Source: Marinosulfonomonas sp. (GTDB lineage: Bacteria; Pseudomonadota; Alphaproteobacteria; Rhodobacterales; Rhodobacteraceae). Taken from it: DNA of 32,274 bases. The notes beneath the pieces were generated by a model. The model was not told where the DNA came from. It searched no databases and saw only the letters and a program-made list of their open reading frames with translations. Where the stretch lies: positions 1 to 32,274 of the forward strand of contig JAHRVC010000108.1 of assembly GCA_019090885.1 (NCBI GenBank). The letters run 5' to 3'. Position 1 is the stretch's first letter; every line of letters starts with the position of its first letter. Shown here piece after piece: positions 30,759-32,274 of this stretch. The position numbers and the translations under genes are program-made.

Positions 30759-31985
30759 TTAGAGATCACGAAACGGCACATCTTTGTCCACCCTGATATC
30801 CACGGGCATGCCCAAAATTCTTTCGGCGATGATATTGCGCTGAATTTCGTCGGACCCGCCGGAAACCCGGTTGCCCGGTGCCGTCATATATTCATTGCGC
30901 CAGCGCAGTGACTCGGCATCTGATGTCTGGGCAATACCGGCTGAACTGCCCATCAGCTCCAAAGCAAAACCAGACATTTCCTGACGCAACCGCCCAAGCA
31001 ACAATTTACCAATGGACCCTTCAACGCCGGGTTCCTGCCCGCGCGAAAGCGAAGTCATGATCCGATAGCTGGTGAATTCCAATCCCCGCTGACGGGCGGT
31101 GAAATCGGCGATGCGGGCACGGACTTCGCCGTCCTCAATCGCCGGGCGGCCGTTAATTTGCACCCGTTTTGCCAGATCAATCAATTCTTCGGTTTTTGCC
31201 CCACCAACCGCGCGCCCGACAGACAGGGTTAAACGTTCGTTCATCAGTGTGGTTAGCGCCACGCGCCAGCCGCCATCCACCGGGCCAACCCTGTTGGCAT
31301 CCGAAACCTTAAGGCCGTCGATGAAGACTTCGTTAAAGCTTTCAGCACCCGATATCTGAGTGATCGGACGGGCCTCAATCGCAGGGTCGTTCATGTCCAC
31401 AATGAACATGGTCATGCCCTTGTGTTTTGGCACATCCGTGTTGGTGCGCGCCAACAGCAGGCCGTGTTGGGAATAATGTGCGCCAGACGTCCAGACTTTT
31501 TGCCCGGTAATTTCCCAAGTGTCGCCATCACGTTTGGCCCGCGTGCGAACGCCTGCCAGATCCGAACCGGCGGCAGGTTCTGAAAACAATTGGCACCAAA
31601 TGCCGTCACCGGCCAAAAGACCGGGCAAGATGTCAGCCTTTTGTTTTTCGGTTCCATGCACCATCAATGTCGGGCCGACCAAGGCGACACCGACCAGATG
31701 CGCAAAAGGTGGCACGCGATAGCGCCCCTCTTCCTGATTCCAGACGACCTGCTGCATAGGCGTGCCGCCCATCCCGCCGTATTCTTTTGGCCAAGTAATC
31801 CCGGCCCAGCCGGCGTCGGCCTTTTTCTTTTGCCATTTCCCCGCCTGAACCACCTGTTCGGCGTTATGGGCCATAAAGGTGTCTTGCGTCGTTTTGCTGC
31901 CATCGCGCAGCGTGGCATTGTCATCAAGCCAAGCGCGGACTTTGGAACGAAATTCGGCTTCTGCGGGCGTGTCGTTGAAATCCAT
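30759..31985 (-). CDS. Acyl-CoA dehydrogenase, large subunit of a likely heteromeric pair
   Basis: This is a 408-residue acyl-CoA dehydrogenase. Its W-P-K-E-Y-G-G motif at about 65-71 and F-S-E-P-A-A-G-S-D at about 134-142 are typical. The probable base is E250 in L-M-N-E-R-L-T on helix G. The chain ends with S-G-G-S-D-E-I-Q-R-N-I-I-A-E-R-I-L-G. This style is shared with the subunits of mycobacterial heterotetrameric steroid acyl-CoA dehydrogenases (FadE/ChsE). The next gene upstream is another dehydrogenase whose stop lies one base from this start, as in those pairs. The substrate is not known, but large or branched CoA esters are the rule for this subgroup. Confidence 0.93.
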   Translation of the reverse strand: MDFNDTPAEAEFRSKVRAWLDDNATLRDGSKTTQDTFMAHNAEQVVQAGKWQKKKADAGWAGITWPKEYGGMGGTPMQQVVWNQEEGRYRVPPFAHLVGVALVGPTLMVHGTEKQKADILPGLLAGDGIWCQLFSEPAAGSDLAGVRTRAKRDGDTWEITGQKVWTSGAHYSQHGLLLARTNTDVPKHKGMTMFIVDMNDPAIEARPITQISGAESFNEVFIDGLKVSDANRVGPVDGGWRVALTTLMNERLTLSVGRAVGGAKTEELIDLAKRVQINGRPAIEDGEVRARIADFTARQRGLEFTSYRIMTSLSRGQEPGVEGSIGKLLLGRLRQEMSGFALELMGSSAGIAQTSDAESLRWRNEYMTAPGNRVSGGSDEIQRNIIAERILGMPVDIRVDKDVPFRDL

Positions 31986-31986
31986 G

Positions 31987-32274
31987 TCAGGTGTTTCCTT
32001 CCGGCAATGCCTGAATCAGCCGTTCTCGCCAAACTGCAGCAGGTCCCAGCAGCGCCTTCAGGTGCCAGCCGCGCCGCACGAACAAATGCGGGTCGGCAAT
32101 CCAAGTGATCCCGATGCCGCCGTGTATTTGGATGGTTTCTTCGCCCGCGTATTGGCAGGCATCCAGAGCGGTCAATCGCGCACAGGCCGCAGCTTCGGCC
32201 AGCCGCGCATCATCGCTGGCAAGCGCCCATGCACCAAAGAACGCGTTGGATCGTGCCAGTTCGATCTTGGCAAA
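31987..32274 (-). CDS. Acyl-CoA dehydrogenase, C-terminal part, cut by window edge
   Basis: The frame is open from the right edge to a stop at 31987, giving the last 95 residues. I translated it directly from the strand. It contains I-Q-I-H-G-G-I-G-I-T-W and a C-terminal R-R-G-W-H-L-K-A-L-L-G-P region, characteristic of the smaller partner subunit in heteromeric acyl-CoA dehydrogenases. The usual late G-T motif is absent. The gene ends one base before the next dehydrogenase begins. Most of the protein lies outside the window, so the catalytic residues cannot be checked. Confidence 0.88.
   Translation of the reverse strand, partial: FAKIELARSNAFFGAWALASDDARLAEAAACARLTALDACQYAGEETIQIHGGIGITWIADPHLFVRRGWHLKALLGPAAVWRERLIQALPEGNT

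Noticed and set aside
30744-30760. Six-base-pair hairpin at the end of the right-hand dehydrogenase gene as a terminator
   Set aside because: No T-run follows on the minus strand, and the downstream thioesterase gene is probably in the same transcript.
1-32274. Mobile elements, CRISPR arrays, tRNA or rRNA genes
   Set aside because: No transposase, terminal repeats, direct-repeat array, cloverleaf or rRNA-like sequence was recognised on either strand.

Overview
The window is a dense stretch of coenzyme-A-based catabolic genes from a bacterium that is most likely an alphaproteobacterium, probably a marine Rhodobacterales (roseobacter-like) organism. This placement rests on gene style only: two kinds of TRAP transporter side by side, many CaiB/BaiF CoA-transferases and acyl-CoA dehydrogenases, short intergenic gaps with ATGA overlaps, good GGAGG-type ribosome binding sites, some GTG starts, and a GC content judged by eye to be in the mid-50s. 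No rRNA, tRNA, CRISPR array, phage gene or insertion sequence was seen.

Layout. (1) 1-1761, minus: a CaiB/BaiF CoA-transferase cut by the left edge, then a TetR regulator. (2) 2053-3012, plus: a nitronate-monooxygenase-like flavoprotein. (3) 3095-11294, minus: an eight-gene operon read as crotonase, CaiB transferase, acyl-CoA dehydrogenase, acyl-CoA dehydrogenase, crotonase, then a DctQ-DctM-DctP TRAP importer, closed by a bidirectional terminator. (4) 11545-19905, plus: a second flavoprotein, a metallo-beta-lactamase-fold hydrolase, a 14-helix MFS exporter, a two-subunit class I CoA-transferase, and a TAXI-type TRAP system with a small coupled ORF. (5) 19974-25319, minus: a six-gene operon of an ADP-forming acyl-CoA synthetase (two subunits), a MaoC-like hydratase, an acyl-CoA dehydrogenase, a thiolase-fold protein without the catalytic cysteines and its DUF35 partner, closed by a strong terminator. 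(6) 25454-27852, plus: CaiB transferase plus acyl-CoA dehydrogenase. (7) 27910-32274, minus: two acyl-CoA dehydrogenases (one cut by the right edge), PaaI thioesterase, SDR dehydrogenase, DUF35 protein and a second cysteine-less thiolase-fold protein.

How it may work together. Two TRAP systems would import organic acids. CaiB transferases, the two-subunit transferase and the ADP-forming synthetase would attach CoA. Acyl-CoA dehydrogenases, crotonases and a hydratase would remodel the chain or ring. The two thiolase-fold/DUF35 pairs look like retro-aldolases of the kind that remove branched side chains from steroids, not like ordinary thiolases. Six acyl-CoA dehydrogenases are present with no FadB-type hydroxyacyl-CoA dehydrogenase and no cysteine thiolase, so this is not plain fatty-acid beta-oxidation. 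Flavoprotein, two-subunit CoA-transferase and crotonase together recall the IpdC/IpdAB/EchA20 set of steroid C/D-ring degradation, but the substrate cannot be read from the sequence. A branched, alicyclic or terpenoid/steroid-like acid is the inference.
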